Assembly: GCF_049065735.1 (NCBI RefSeq)
Contig: NZ_JBAKHD010000003.1
Span: forward strand, 496,001 to 560,000
Source: Paramesorhizobium sp049065735
GTDB lineage: Bacteria > Pseudomonadota > Alphaproteobacteria > Rhizobiales > Rhizobiaceae
Reading direction: 5' to 3'
DNA: 64,000 bases
Shown: positions 24,431-32,962 of the stretch, piece after piece
Position numbering within the stretch: position 1 is the first letter of the stretch
Layout of the letters: the number at the start of each line of letters is the position of its first letter
Translations under genes and position numbers: made by a program
Notes under the pieces: model-generated
What the model was told of the DNA's origin: nothing
The model's database searches: none
The model's input: the letters and a program-made list of their open reading frames with translations, nothing else

Positions 24431-25767
24431 AGGGCTCCCGTCCTTTCATATTCCAATGCTTCGTCACGGGCTTCGATGGGAAACAGCGCGTCCTGCTCGC
24501 GCCGCAACGCATGGGCGCGGCTGGCGGAAGGCGTCTCCACATCGTCATAGGTGAGCGCCTGGTCGATGGGCACGTCGCGCTTCAGCCGGCAGCCTTCGGC
24601 AAGGCCCATCGGCAGCAGCTTTTCCGCCCGCGACACCTCGTAATTCTCGGCCACGCCATAGGTCATGTAGCCGCCGATGCCGTCGATGGTTTCGCCCGCT
24701 TTCAGCGGTCTTTTCGCGGCTGCCACCACATCCACCGAGGGCGCATTGCTGTTGCCGATCACCACGTCGCGGCAGAGCGCCACGCGGGCGACCGATATGC
24801 CGAACTCGAGCACCGTCAGGTGCCAGGCGGTGTAAAAACTGTAGAGCGGTCCCTTGCCGAGCTTGCCCAGATTGAGGAAGAAGGCCTGGTTGTCGTCGCA
24901 CGCTTCGGCGAGCACATAAATGCCCGGGCTTGGCCGCGCGCCGACGACATAGTCGACGATGCCGCCGAGCGACCGTAGCTCATCGATATCGTAGAAATCG
25001 ATGAGATCGTCGACATGGCCGTCATAGTCTCGCCCGATCATGCCGCGCCGCGATACCTTCAGTCCCAGCGCATTGGCGACGATGGCCTGCTCGGCAGTCA
25101 TCTTGGTGCCATCGGCGAAGCTTGCGACCATGCTGGGCGTCTGGTTCCACTGCCGGGCATAGGCCTCCTGCGTGGTGGGGTTGCGGTAGCGGTCCTGCAA
25201 GCCCTTGATATTGCCGCAGACGAGGGGCCTGAGCCCCATCGCCTCGACATGGCGCACGAGGTTCATCGTCACGCCCGGCTGATCGCCATCGGCGCCGGAG
25301 AAGATCACCCCCGCAGCCTCCGCCTTCCGGCGTAAGAGCGGCCCGACGGTGGCATCGAGCTCGACATTGAGCGAGACGATATCCTTGCCGTTCTCGATAC
25401 AGTCCATCGTGACGCGCGCGCCATATTCCACATGGCCGGTCGTCTCCACCACGATATCGATCGCCGAAGAGCGCGCGATGAGCGACGGATCGCTCGTCAC
25501 CGCCCGCTTTCCGGCGGCAAGCGCATGGGCCATCGCCGTCTCGCTCGTCACCTCGACGATCTCGCCGCGCGCCACGCCCGCATCCATGAAGGCCCGGATC
25601 GCCCGCTCCACATTGCGGTTGCAGATGGCAGCCACATGCAGCACCTTCATGTGCCGCTCGACATTGATGAGCATGCCCCGGCCCATGAAGCCGGCGCCAT
25701 ACATGCCGACGATGACGGGACGCCCGGTCCTGAGCCGGGCCTTGATGGCAGTGTCTACAATGATCAT
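24427..25767 (-). CDS. NAD(P)-dependent dehydrogenase-like protein with SAF domain
   Basis: The 446-residue protein has an N-terminal Rossmann domain resembling homoserine dehydrogenase (VIVGMYGAGFMGRGMLINVE, then DIVVETTGHVEYGA), a central catalytic-like domain and a C-terminal SAF-like domain (about 345-420: ALCRDVVIGN ... RPLKAGETIDGIGGYMTYG). Proteins of this plan are found in sugar-nucleotide clusters, and their reaction is poorly known. Its place between rfbC and rfbF, with overlaps on both sides, points to a step in making the same sugar. I would not assign homoserine metabolism to it. Confidence 0.75.
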   Translation of the reverse strand: MIIVDTAIKARLRTGRPVIVGMYGAGFMGRGMLINVERHMKVLHVAAICNRNVERAIRAFMDAGVARGEIVEVTSETAMAHALAAGKRAVTSDPSLIARSSAIDIVVETTGHVEYGARVTMDCIENGKDIVSLNVELDATVGPLLRRKAEAAGVIFSGADGDQPGVTMNLVRHVEAMGLRPLVCGNIKGLQDRYRNPTTQEAYARQWNQTPSMVASFADGTKMTAEQAIVANALGLKVSRRGMIGRDYDGHVDDLIDFYDIDELRSLGGIVDYVVGARPSPGIYVLAEACDDNQAFFLNLGKLGKGPLYSFYTAWHLTVLEFGISVARVALCRDVVIGNSNAPSVDVVAAAKRPLKAGETIDGIGGYMTYGVAENYEVSRAEKLLPMGLAEGCRLKRDVPIDQALTYDDVETPSASRAHALRREQDALFPIEARDEALEYERTGAL

Positions 25768-26378
25768 GCGTCAACTCCCTGAACTGGCGAATCGTTCGAA
25801 GCGGACAGGCCAGGCGCGAGGAAACGGAAGCCCTCGACCCCGTGATAGGCCGGATCGAAAAAGGGCCATTCCCGGTCCTTGACCGATATCTCGATGGGTT
25901 CACGCGGCCATTCGATCGCAATGAATGGATCGTCCCACCTGAGGCCTCGCTCCTGTTCGGGCGCGTAGAAGGCGCTGACGAGATAGAAGGCCTCGGTGTC
26001 GTCGGTCAGCGTGATGAAACCGTGGGCAAAACCGCGCGGCACATACATCATCGTCCGGTTTTCGGCGGAGAGTGTCGCGCCGAACCATTTGCCTAATGTG
26101 GGAGAATGCGGGCGAAGATCGACGATGCAATCCCACAGCGCGCCGCGGATGCAGCGCACTATTTTCACCTCCGCCGAAGGCATCAGCTGGTAGTGCATGC
26201 CGCGCAGCGTGCCTGCCCTGGCGCTCAGCGATGTATTGACCTGCACGAAGCCGGTTTCCAGCCCCTCGGCGCCGAATTCCTTCTGGCAAAAAAGCCGCGC
26301 GAAGAAGCCGCGTTCATCGCCCTTCCGGTCGAGATCGATGAGCTTTGCGCCCGGCAGTTCCGTTTCACGAAATATCAT
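25764..26378 (-). CDS. rfbC: dTDP-4-dehydrorhamnose 3,5-epimerase-like protein
   Basis: RfbC-family cupins epimerise 4-keto sugars at C3 and C5. The 204-residue protein shows KLIDLDRKGDERGFFARLF, the catalytic-His block GTLRGMHYQ, VKIVRCIRGALWDCIVDLR, MMYVPRGFAHGF and WDDPFIAIEWP, all family hallmarks. It is slightly long at the C-terminus. It lies beside rfbF rather than rmlA/B/D, so the true substrate may be a CDP-4-keto sugar. It is the first gene of the unit below a 259-bp gap holding repeats. Confidence 0.88.
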   Translation of the reverse strand: MIFRETELPGAKLIDLDRKGDERGFFARLFCQKEFGAEGLETGFVQVNTSLSARAGTLRGMHYQLMPSAEVKIVRCIRGALWDCIVDLRPHSPTLGKWFGATLSAENRTMMYVPRGFAHGFITLTDDTEAFYLVSAFYAPEQERGLRWDDPFIAIEWPREPIEISVKDREWPFFDPAYHGVEGFRFLAPGLSASNDSPVQGVDA

Positions 26379-26512
26379 TCCTGCAGTCCCCGCGATGTGT
26401 CCGGCTGATGGCTCCGAGGAAGTCTCACGGCCAATGCCGAACGCTCACATATGCCGCCACCCAAGCTGGCGGGCATACCGATTTCCGCGCGCCCAACCGC
26501 GGAACTGCTAAA

Positions 26513-26636
26513 GCATGATTCCGAACCGAAGGTCAGCGAAGCAAAAGTTGCAGACTTTTCGGGTAGATCATGCGCAAAAACAAAGAGTTAGAGCGTGATG
26601 CCCGCACAGGCTTAATCGCATCGCGCTCTAAGATGA
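26513..26636. repeat. Type A palindrome, split, plus a second hairpin
   Basis: GCATGATTCCGAA is separated by about 20 bp from AAAAGTTGCAGACTTTTCGG and GATCATGC (26513-26573), as though the left half had been interrupted. It is followed by AGAGCGTGATGC ... GCATCGCGCTCT (26592-26632), a second inverted repeat. The remaining 26379-26512 holds no gene I can support and probably includes the rfbC promoter. Confidence 0.65.
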
Positions 26637-26637
26637 A

Positions 26638-27747
26638 TTACGCGGCGCTTGCCGTCTGCGCCGGCTCGGAAACCGGCACACGAACGGACCTGGCCGCAGG
26701 GAGATTGGCCCAACGCAAATCGGGCCGGAGCCGTCCCTGTTCCAGTGCCGCCCCCAGCACATTGAACCGGACGAAATGTGATTGACGATATCTGGGGTCG
26801 TTGAACCCGATCGATTGGAGGCCGTCCCTGATGTCCTCGATCGCTTCAGTGAGCTGGATCAGAGGCTGATGGTCAGGCGCAAGCGCCCGGAACGCCGCGA
26901 AGCTCACGCGATAGGACCGCTTGTCCGGCTGCGCATTTTCGTTGATGTCGATCTCGGTGCCCGGAATGGCCGCGCGCACCGCTTCCGCCAGCTCCCGCAC
27001 CTGGTAATTCCATTCATCGCACCCGGCATTGACGGCAAGGAATCTATCTTCGCCGTCCGCCGTCCGCGAAATCGCCCATTCGATGGCGCGCGCCATGTCC
27101 TTCACATGGATGAGCGGGCGCCAGGGCGTTCCGTCGCTTAGGACGGAGATACGGCCCGTCGCCAGCGCCGACGCGACGAAATCATTGAGAACGAGGTCGA
27201 GCCGGAGACGTCCGGAAAAGCCGCAGGCGGTGGCAAAGCGCAGCGCGGTCACGGTCATCCCGCTTTTCGCGGCGATCTCCTTCAGACCGATTTCCGCCCC
27301 GACCTTCGACCGGGCATAGGCGGTCAGCGGGTTGAGCGGATCGCCTTCGCAGCGCGCGCCGCCCTCGGCATAGCCATACATGGAGCAGCTGGAAGCGAAA
27401 ACGAAACTCCTGACACCGGCCTCGGCGGCCAGCTCCGCAACGCGGAGGGTCGCCTTCCGGTTGATTTCCTCCGTCACCGCCTCGAAGCGCAAGCCCATCG
27501 GGTCGTTGGAGATCGCGGCAAGATGCACGACCGCATCCACACCCCGAAACAAGGCAAGATCGAGATCGCGCACATCGCGGAATATCTGGATGTCGACCGC
27601 ATGTTCCGGAAGGTTTTCCTGCGTGATGCAATGAGCAAACAGGCCGCTATCGACACCGATAACAGTCGAATGCCCAAGAACTTGACGGATATGGGAAATG
27701 AGAACAGGGCCGACATATCCCATATTTCCCGTCACCATAATATTCAT
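26638..27747 (-). CDS. NAD-dependent sugar epimerase/dehydratase (extended SDR)
   Basis: The 369-residue protein is an extended short-chain dehydrogenase with TGNMGYVGPVLISHI (nucleotide-binding TGxxGYVG), AVVHLAAISNDPMGL, FASSCSMYGYAE and the catalytic YARSK. Its substrate is a nucleotide sugar. Similar proteins often sit with rfbF, rfbC and SAF-domain proteins, so it may supply the 4-keto or C4-epimer step in this pathway. It does not have the opening typical of CDP-glucose 4,6-dehydratase. A perfect TTGCAGTGCAA palindrome lies 97 bp upstream. Confidence 0.8.
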   Translation of the reverse strand: MNIMVTGNMGYVGPVLISHIRQVLGHSTVIGVDSGLFAHCITQENLPEHAVDIQIFRDVRDLDLALFRGVDAVVHLAAISNDPMGLRFEAVTEEINRKATLRVAELAAEAGVRSFVFASSCSMYGYAEGGARCEGDPLNPLTAYARSKVGAEIGLKEIAAKSGMTVTALRFATACGFSGRLRLDLVLNDFVASALATGRISVLSDGTPWRPLIHVKDMARAIEWAISRTADGEDRFLAVNAGCDEWNYQVRELAEAVRAAIPGTEIDINENAQPDKRSYRVSFAAFRALAPDHQPLIQLTEAIEDIRDGLQSIGFNDPRYRQSHFVRFNVLGAALEQGRLRPDLRWANLPAARSVRVPVSEPAQTASAA

Positions 27748-27843
27748 TGATGCATGCCCCCATATGGCAACGGCAACCCACCCCTTCAGGACGAAAGGTT
27801 TGCTGCGGTTAAGCTTCGTGAACGGCAGAATGTGCTATTATGT

Positions 27844-27852
27844 TGCAGTGCA
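27844..27852. promoter_or_regulatory. TGC-N3-GCA palindrome upstream of the SDR gene
   Basis: TTGCAGTGCAA (27843-27853) is a perfect palindrome with the centre base as axis. On the minus strand it reads TTGCACTGCAACATAATAG, like the exoL site CTGCACTGCAATAATACC. It lies 97 bp before the SDR start, in the 337-bp gap that also leads to the second locus. Confidence 0.5.
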
Positions 27853-28029
27853 ACGTAGCATATGATTTTTTAACCATCTATGGAAACGACGAATTAATAG
27901 GGACAAATTTCTTGGGTAAAAGAAATATTAAGTGAACCCAATATTGGCGGCTTCGCTGTGCTGCGAGCGCATATCAGGCGGTCTCCGTACATTGCCCACA
28001 ATGACCGGTGAAAATGGTTTCTCCATAAA

Positions 28030-28064
28030 CGGCATATAGAAGCGCGCGGCGCTTCTATATGCCG
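28030..28064. promoter_or_regulatory. Perfect 35-base palindrome before the second polysaccharide locus
   Basis: CGGCATATAGAAGCGC-GCG-GCGCTTCTATATGCCG is a perfect inverted repeat with 16-bp arms and a 3-base centre. It ends 20 bp before the ATG at 28085. No T-run follows, so it is not a simple terminator. It could be an operator, or a 5' RNA hairpin close to the ribosome site. Confidence 0.55.
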
Positions 28065-28084
28065 TGACATTTGTGAGAGTAAAA

Positions 28085-29518
28085 ATGACCTATAAATCCG
28101 GACGGTTGATGGACATCGCACGCGGCGCCTATGCGCACAGCCCGCATGTCGTGCGCGCTACGCTGGGATATGCCATCGCCTTCGTGCCGACGCGGCTGAA
28201 ATATGGCCGAACCTATTGGCAATGGCGCCAGATCGTCGCGCGCGCCGCGACCGACCCGGATTTCGCCGCCGCACGGCATCTGGATGCGCTTCGCAATCTG
28301 CTGGCCAAAGCGCATGACGGCAGCCCCTTCTACCGCGACCTCATCGACCGGGCCTTCGACAATAAATTCGACGCGGCTCGCATCATGCCTGAAGATATCC
28401 GCCGCCTGCCGATCCTCACCAAAGAAGACCTCGGCGCGGCCGGCGATGCCGCCCTGGCGGCGCCCAAACAGACGCTGGATCGCGCGGAAACCAGCGGCTC
28501 CAATGGCGAAAAGCCCTTTGCCTTCTATCTCGACAAGGACCGCAGCACCCGCGAGATGGCCTTCGTCTATGATGTCTGGTCCCGGACAGGCTATTCTGAG
28601 GACGAACGCAGGGCGACGATGCGCGGGGTGGATGTCGGCGTCAGGGCGGGCGATATCCATGGATGGGACCCGGCGCTTCGCGAATTGCGCCTCGCGACCT
28701 TTCCGTTGACGCACGAAAATACGGAGCTCTATCTCGATCTCATCGACAAGCGCCGCATCCGCTATCTCTACGGCTACCCCTCGGCCATCGAAATCCTCTG
28801 CCGCAATCTTCGGCACCTAGGGCGCAGACCGAAACTTCCGCTGAAGGGTATCCTGCTCATCTCCGAGCCGGTCTACGCACACCAGCGGCAAATCTATCGG
28901 GAAATTTTCGGGGATGTGCCGGTCTCCTGCTTCTACGGCATGAGCGAAAAGGTGCTGTTTGCCAATGAAGTGGCCGGGCAGCCGGACGTCTACGAATTCA
29001 ATCCGCTCTACGGACTGGCCGAGCTCATCGATGCCGAGGGCAACCCGGTCACCGAGCCCGGACGCGAAGGCCGCATCATCGGCACGGGCTTCCTTTCCAC
29101 CGGCATGCCCTTCATCCGCTACGATACCAAGGATTTCGCCCGGCTGGTGGAACTTCCCAGCCCCGCCAACGGCCAGCGATTGAAGGTGGAAGCCATCGCG
29201 CCGCGCCGCAAGCCCGGCATCCTGATCGCGCGGGACGGCGGCCGGATCGTCATCATGGCCCTGACATCGGAAGATCCGGAGCACTACGGCGATGTCAGGG
29301 AGTTCCAGTTCTATCAGGACACACCGGGCGAAGTGCGTTTCCGCTATGTGTTGACGCCTGACGGGGACGAAGCATGCGCCCGCAGGGTGGTGGACCGTCT
29401 CGCCAATCTCTGCGAAGGCCAGGTCAGTTTCCGGCTGGAACGGGTCGAACGGCTCGCCAGCGGCCGGGGCGGCAAACGGGCTTTCGTCGACCAGCGGCTC
29501 GATCTCTCATTTGATTGA
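28085..29518 (+). CDS. CapK/PaaK-like adenylate-forming protein (first copy)
   Basis: The 477-residue protein resembles phenylacetate-CoA ligase and the CapK group. It has the phosphate-binding TSGSNGEKPFAFYLDK (about 136-151), GYPSAIEIL, FYGMSEKVLFANEV (the adenylate-binding Y-G-x-S/A-E) and GFLSTGMPFIRYDTKD. CapK-type proteins lie in polysaccharide loci and may activate an acid for attachment to sugar. The acid is unknown. ATG 28085 follows a GAGAG; the open frame reaches back to 28064. It opens the second locus, divergent from the SDR gene. Confidence 0.8.
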   Translation: MTYKSGRLMDIARGAYAHSPHVVRATLGYAIAFVPTRLKYGRTYWQWRQIVARAATDPDFAAARHLDALRNLLAKAHDGSPFYRDLIDRAFDNKFDAARIMPEDIRRLPILTKEDLGAAGDAALAAPKQTLDRAETSGSNGEKPFAFYLDKDRSTREMAFVYDVWSRTGYSEDERRATMRGVDVGVRAGDIHGWDPALRELRLATFPLTHENTELYLDLIDKRRIRYLYGYPSAIEILCRNLRHLGRRPKLPLKGILLISEPVYAHQRQIYREIFGDVPVSCFYGMSEKVLFANEVAGQPDVYEFNPLYGLAELIDAEGNPVTEPGREGRIIGTGFLSTGMPFIRYDTKDFARLVELPSPANGQRLKVEAIAPRRKPGILIARDGGRIVIMALTSEDPEHYGDVREFQFYQDTPGEVRFRYVLTPDGDEACARRVVDRLANLCEGQVSFRLERVERLASGRGGKRAFVDQRLDLSFD

Positions 29519-29674
29519 GAATCTGCCGTCCCGGCGGGGCCGCAATTTCCCGTTAAGTATGTTTGGAATTTTCCTCCCGCCCCCAAAAAATGAAGTGTAG
29601 GCGGGACGAACGTTCAACTTTCCTAAAGTGACCCATTATAGGTTGCCGCTCATGAAAATCCTGTCCAGGCCGCA

Positions 29675-30820
29675 ATGAACGCTTCATCCAATAGAAATTC
29701 TCCCCGTCGGCTTCTCATCGTGTTCGGCACCCGGCCGGAAGCGCTCAAATGCTTCCCCATCGCAAAGGCCGCGCTGGCGAGGGGCGACTGCGCCGTCGAA
29801 ATCTGCGTCACCGCCCAGCATCGCGAGATGGTGGACCAGGTGATCGAGCTGACCGGCCTGCCTGTCAGCTACGACCTCGACATCATGCAGCCGAACCAGA
29901 CCCTCTTCGACGTCACCGTGCGTGTGCTCCAGGGCATGGCCGACGTGCTTGAGCGCGCGCGGCCCGATGTGGTGATCGTTCAAGGCGACACGACGACGGC
30001 CATGGCCGCCGCGCTCGCGGCCTTTTACAAGCGCATCCCGGTCGCCCATGTCGAGGCGGGCCTGCGCAGCCATGACATCAACTCGCCCTTCCCGGAGGAG
30101 CTCAACCGGAAGATTGCCGGCAATGTCGCCGCCTGGCATTTCGCGCCGACCGAGCAGGCGCGCGCCAATCTTCTGAAGGAGAATGTCCCGGCGGAGAAAA
30201 TCTTCGTCACCGGCAATACGGTGATCGATACGCTCCTGCACTTCTCCGCCGAGATCGACGCGAACGCCGCTTTGCGCGCCGATCTGGCCGGCCGCTTCCC
30301 CTTCCTCGATCCCGCAAAGAAAATGATCCTGACGACCGCCCACCGGCGCGAGAATTTCGACGGCGGCATTCATCGCATCTGCGCCGCGCTGAAGGCGCTG
30401 GCGGCGCGCCCGGATGTGCAGATCGTCTACCCCGTGCATCCCAATCCCAATGTGCGCTCGGTGGTCCGCGCCGAGCTGGGCGACACCGCGAACATCCATT
30501 TGATCGACCCGCAGGAATATCTGCCTTTTCTCTTTCTGCTGAAACAGAGCTATCTTGTGCTGACCGACAGTGGCGGCGTACAGGAAGAGGCGCCTTCGCT
30601 GGGCAAGCCGGTTCTGGTCATGCGTGAGAACACGGAACGGCCTGAAGGTGTCGAGGCGGGCACCACGCGTCTGGTCGGTACCGACACCGCAAAAATCACC
30701 GCCGCCGCCAGCCATCTGCTCGATGATCGCGCAGCGTATCTCAGCACGGCGACGCGGGTTAACCCCTATGGAGACGGCCAGGCGAGCCGCCGCATCATCG
30801 AGGAATTGTTACATGGCTGA
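29675..30820 (+). CDS. wecB: UDP-N-acetylglucosamine 2-epimerase (non-hydrolysing)
   Basis: WecB converts UDP-GlcNAc to UDP-ManNAc. The 381-residue protein shows IVFGTRPEALKCFPIAKA, VQGDTTTAMAAALAAF, HVEAGLRSHDINSPFPEELN, TAHRRENFDGG and DSGGVQEEAPSLGKPVLVM then RENTERPEG, which match the family along its length. The 3' end overlaps wecC by 8 bp. It starts the UDP-ManNAcA pathway of this locus. Confidence 0.95.
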   Translation: MNASSNRNSPRRLLIVFGTRPEALKCFPIAKAALARGDCAVEICVTAQHREMVDQVIELTGLPVSYDLDIMQPNQTLFDVTVRVLQGMADVLERARPDVVIVQGDTTTAMAAALAAFYKRIPVAHVEAGLRSHDINSPFPEELNRKIAGNVAAWHFAPTEQARANLLKENVPAEKIFVTGNTVIDTLLHFSAEIDANAALRADLAGRFPFLDPAKKMILTTAHRRENFDGGIHRICAALKALAARPDVQIVYPVHPNPNVRSVVRAELGDTANIHLIDPQEYLPFLFLLKQSYLVLTDSGGVQEEAPSLGKPVLVMRENTERPEGVEAGTTRLVGTDTAKITAAASHLLDDRAAYLSTATRVNPYGDGQASRRIIEELLHG

Positions 30821-32132
30821 AATCAGCAAAGTATGTGTCGTCGGCATGGGATATATCGGCCTGCCGACCTGCGCCATCCTTGCCGGTCACGGGCTCGATG
30901 TCGCCGGCGTCGACATCAACGAAACGGTTGTCGAGAAGGTCAACCGCGGCGAGATTCACATCGTCGAGCCCGATCTGGACGGCCTGATCCAAAAGGTCGT
31001 CGCCAATGGCAAGCTCAAGGCCTTCACCACGCCGCAGACCGCCGATGCCTTCATCATCGCCGTGCCGACGCCGATGACCGAAGACCACAGGCCCGACGTC
31101 ACCTATGTCCACGCGGCGGCAAGAAGCGTCGCCCCGGTGCTGAAGCCGGGCGATCTCGTGGTGCTGGAATCCACCTCTCCCGTGGGCACGACGCGCACCA
31201 TCACCGAACTGATGGCCGAGCTGCGCCCCGACCTCAAATTCCCGATCACCCATGGCGAGGACGCCGACATCCTCGTCGCCTATTCGCCCGAGCGGGTTTT
31301 GCCCGGCAAGGTGCTGACCGAGCTCGTCAACAATGACCGCTCCATCGGCGGCCTGTCGCGCAAATCATCGCAGCGAACCGCAGCCCTTTACTCCACCTTC
31401 GTTCAGGGCGATCTGTTCCTCACCAGCCCGGAGAGCGCCGAACTGGTGAAGCTCACCGAAAACGCCTTCCGCGACGTGAACATCGCCTTCGCCAATGAGA
31501 TCGCCGCCGTCTGCCAGCATCTGTCGCTCAATGTCTGGGAGGTGATCGACCTCGCCAACAAGCATCCGCGCGTCAACATCCTGCAGCCGAGCCCTGGCGT
31601 CGGCGGCCATTGCATCGCGATCGACCCCTATTTCATCATCGATTCCGCGCCCGACGACACGCCGCTGATCGCCTCCGCCCGGCGCATCAATTCGGGCCGT
31701 CCGCACACCGTCGTGCGCGACATCAAGATGCTGCTGGATCCATCCCGTAAACAGACAATTGCCTGCCTCGGCCTCAGCTTCAAGCCCAATATCGACGACA
31801 TGCGCGAGAGCCCTGCTGTCGAGGTGGTCGAGCTTCTGTCGGAGATTCCAAACCTGAAGCTCATCGCCGCCGAGCCGAACGCGCGCGCCCTGCCGCGCCA
31901 GCTCGAGGGCAAGGGCATCGAGTTCACCGACGCGCTATCGGCCATCGATCAGGCCGACATCGTCGTGCTGCTCGTCGATCACCGGCAGTTCAGCCTGATC
32001 GATCCGGAAGCGCTGAAGGACAAGAAACTGATCGACACGCGCGGCCTGTGGACATGGCGCAAGGCGCGCAAGCCCGACGCCCGCATCGAGGGCCGCAAGC
32101 ATGCGGATCGAACCATGGATAAGGTTGCATGA
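30813..32132 (+). CDS. wecC: UDP-N-acetyl-D-mannosamine dehydrogenase
   Basis: WecC oxidises UDP-ManNAc twice to UDP-ManNAcA with two NAD+. The 439-residue protein has the N-terminal KVCVVGMGYIGLPTCAI nucleotide loop, PTPMTEDHRPDVTYV, LESTSPVGTTR, YSPERVLPGK and the catalytic Cys block GVGGHCIAIDPYF. The C-terminal UDP-binding domain has LGLSFKPNIDDMRESPAVEV. The ATG at 30813 gives MAEISKV; the open frame extends upstream inside wecB and is not used. Confidence 0.95.
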   Translation: MAEISKVCVVGMGYIGLPTCAILAGHGLDVAGVDINETVVEKVNRGEIHIVEPDLDGLIQKVVANGKLKAFTTPQTADAFIIAVPTPMTEDHRPDVTYVHAAARSVAPVLKPGDLVVLESTSPVGTTRTITELMAELRPDLKFPITHGEDADILVAYSPERVLPGKVLTELVNNDRSIGGLSRKSSQRTAALYSTFVQGDLFLTSPESAELVKLTENAFRDVNIAFANEIAAVCQHLSLNVWEVIDLANKHPRVNILQPSPGVGGHCIAIDPYFIIDSAPDDTPLIASARRINSGRPHTVVRDIKMLLDPSRKQTIACLGLSFKPNIDDMRESPAVEVVELLSEIPNLKLIAAEPNARALPRQLEGKGIEFTDALSAIDQADIVVLLVDHRQFSLIDPEALKDKKLIDTRGLWTWRKARKPDARIEGRKHADRTMDKVA

Positions 32133-32962
32133 GCACGCCTGATACCGCCTGGGATCAACATCCTATGCTGGCGGCGCGCCGGCGCGATTTCCTGTCCACA
32201 CCGATCCATGCCCTCAGCATGGAGGAGACGATGGCGCTCGCCGACGAGGCAATGGCCTCGAAGCGCCCGCTGCATCACGTCGTCGTCAACGTCGCCAAGC
32301 TCGTCAACATGCGCAAGAATGCCGAGCTTTATGAGGATGTCTCCTCGGCGGATATCGTGAATGTCGACGGCAAGGGCGTGCTGTGGGGCGCGCGCCTGTG
32401 CGGCGTGGACCTGCCGGAGCGCGTGACCGGCGTCGACATCATGTTCCACCTGTTCGAATTGTGCGAGCGGCGCGGCTACAAGCCCTATCTGCTCGGCGCG
32501 GAGCAGAGCGTTCTCGACCTGGTCATCGCCCGTCTTGGCCGGGATCATCCCAGGCTCGTGGTGGCGGGCGCGCGCAACGGCTATTTCAAGCCGGAAGACG
32601 AAGCGGCCATCGTCGCCGACATCAACGCCGCGGGCGCCGATTGCATGCTGGTGGCAATGCCGACGCCGCGCAAGGAGCGGTTCATCAAGCGCTACCGCGC
32701 CGAACTCAAGGCGAATTTCATCATGGGCGTCGGCGGCGCCTTCGACGTCTATGGCGGCAAGGTCGCCCGCGCGCCCAAAATCGTCCAGGCGGCAGGGATG
32801 GAGTGGCTGTTCCGGGTCGCCCAGGAGCCGAGGCGGCTGTGGCGGCGATACTACGACACCAACACCGCCTATGTCGGGCTGCTGGCGAAAGAATTCTGGA
32901 GCCGGCGCATAACCAGAACCTCACGCAGTTCGGCACGGCGGGACGGCGAAGTTTCCTCGTGA
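32129..32962 (+). CDS. wecG: WecG/TagA/CpsF-family glycosyltransferase
   Basis: This GT26 protein (277 residues) most likely transfers ManNAcA, as WecG does in enterobacterial common antigen synthesis, and joins it to a lipid-linked GlcNAc. It shows HHVVVNVAKLVNMRKN, IVNVDGKGVLWGARL, LPERVTGVDIMFHL and FIMGVGGAFDVYGGK then VARAPKIVQ, which are standard for the family. It overlaps wecC by 4 bp (ATGA), so the three enzymes are coupled. The donor is inferred from the neighbours. Confidence 0.9.
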   Translation: MSTPDTAWDQHPMLAARRRDFLSTPIHALSMEETMALADEAMASKRPLHHVVVNVAKLVNMRKNAELYEDVSSADIVNVDGKGVLWGARLCGVDLPERVTGVDIMFHLFELCERRGYKPYLLGAEQSVLDLVIARLGRDHPRLVVAGARNGYFKPEDEAAIVADINAAGADCMLVAMPTPRKERFIKRYRAELKANFIMGVGGAFDVYGGKVARAPKIVQAAGMEWLFRVAQEPRRLWRRYYDTNTAYVGLLAKEFWSRRITRTSRSSARRDGEVSS

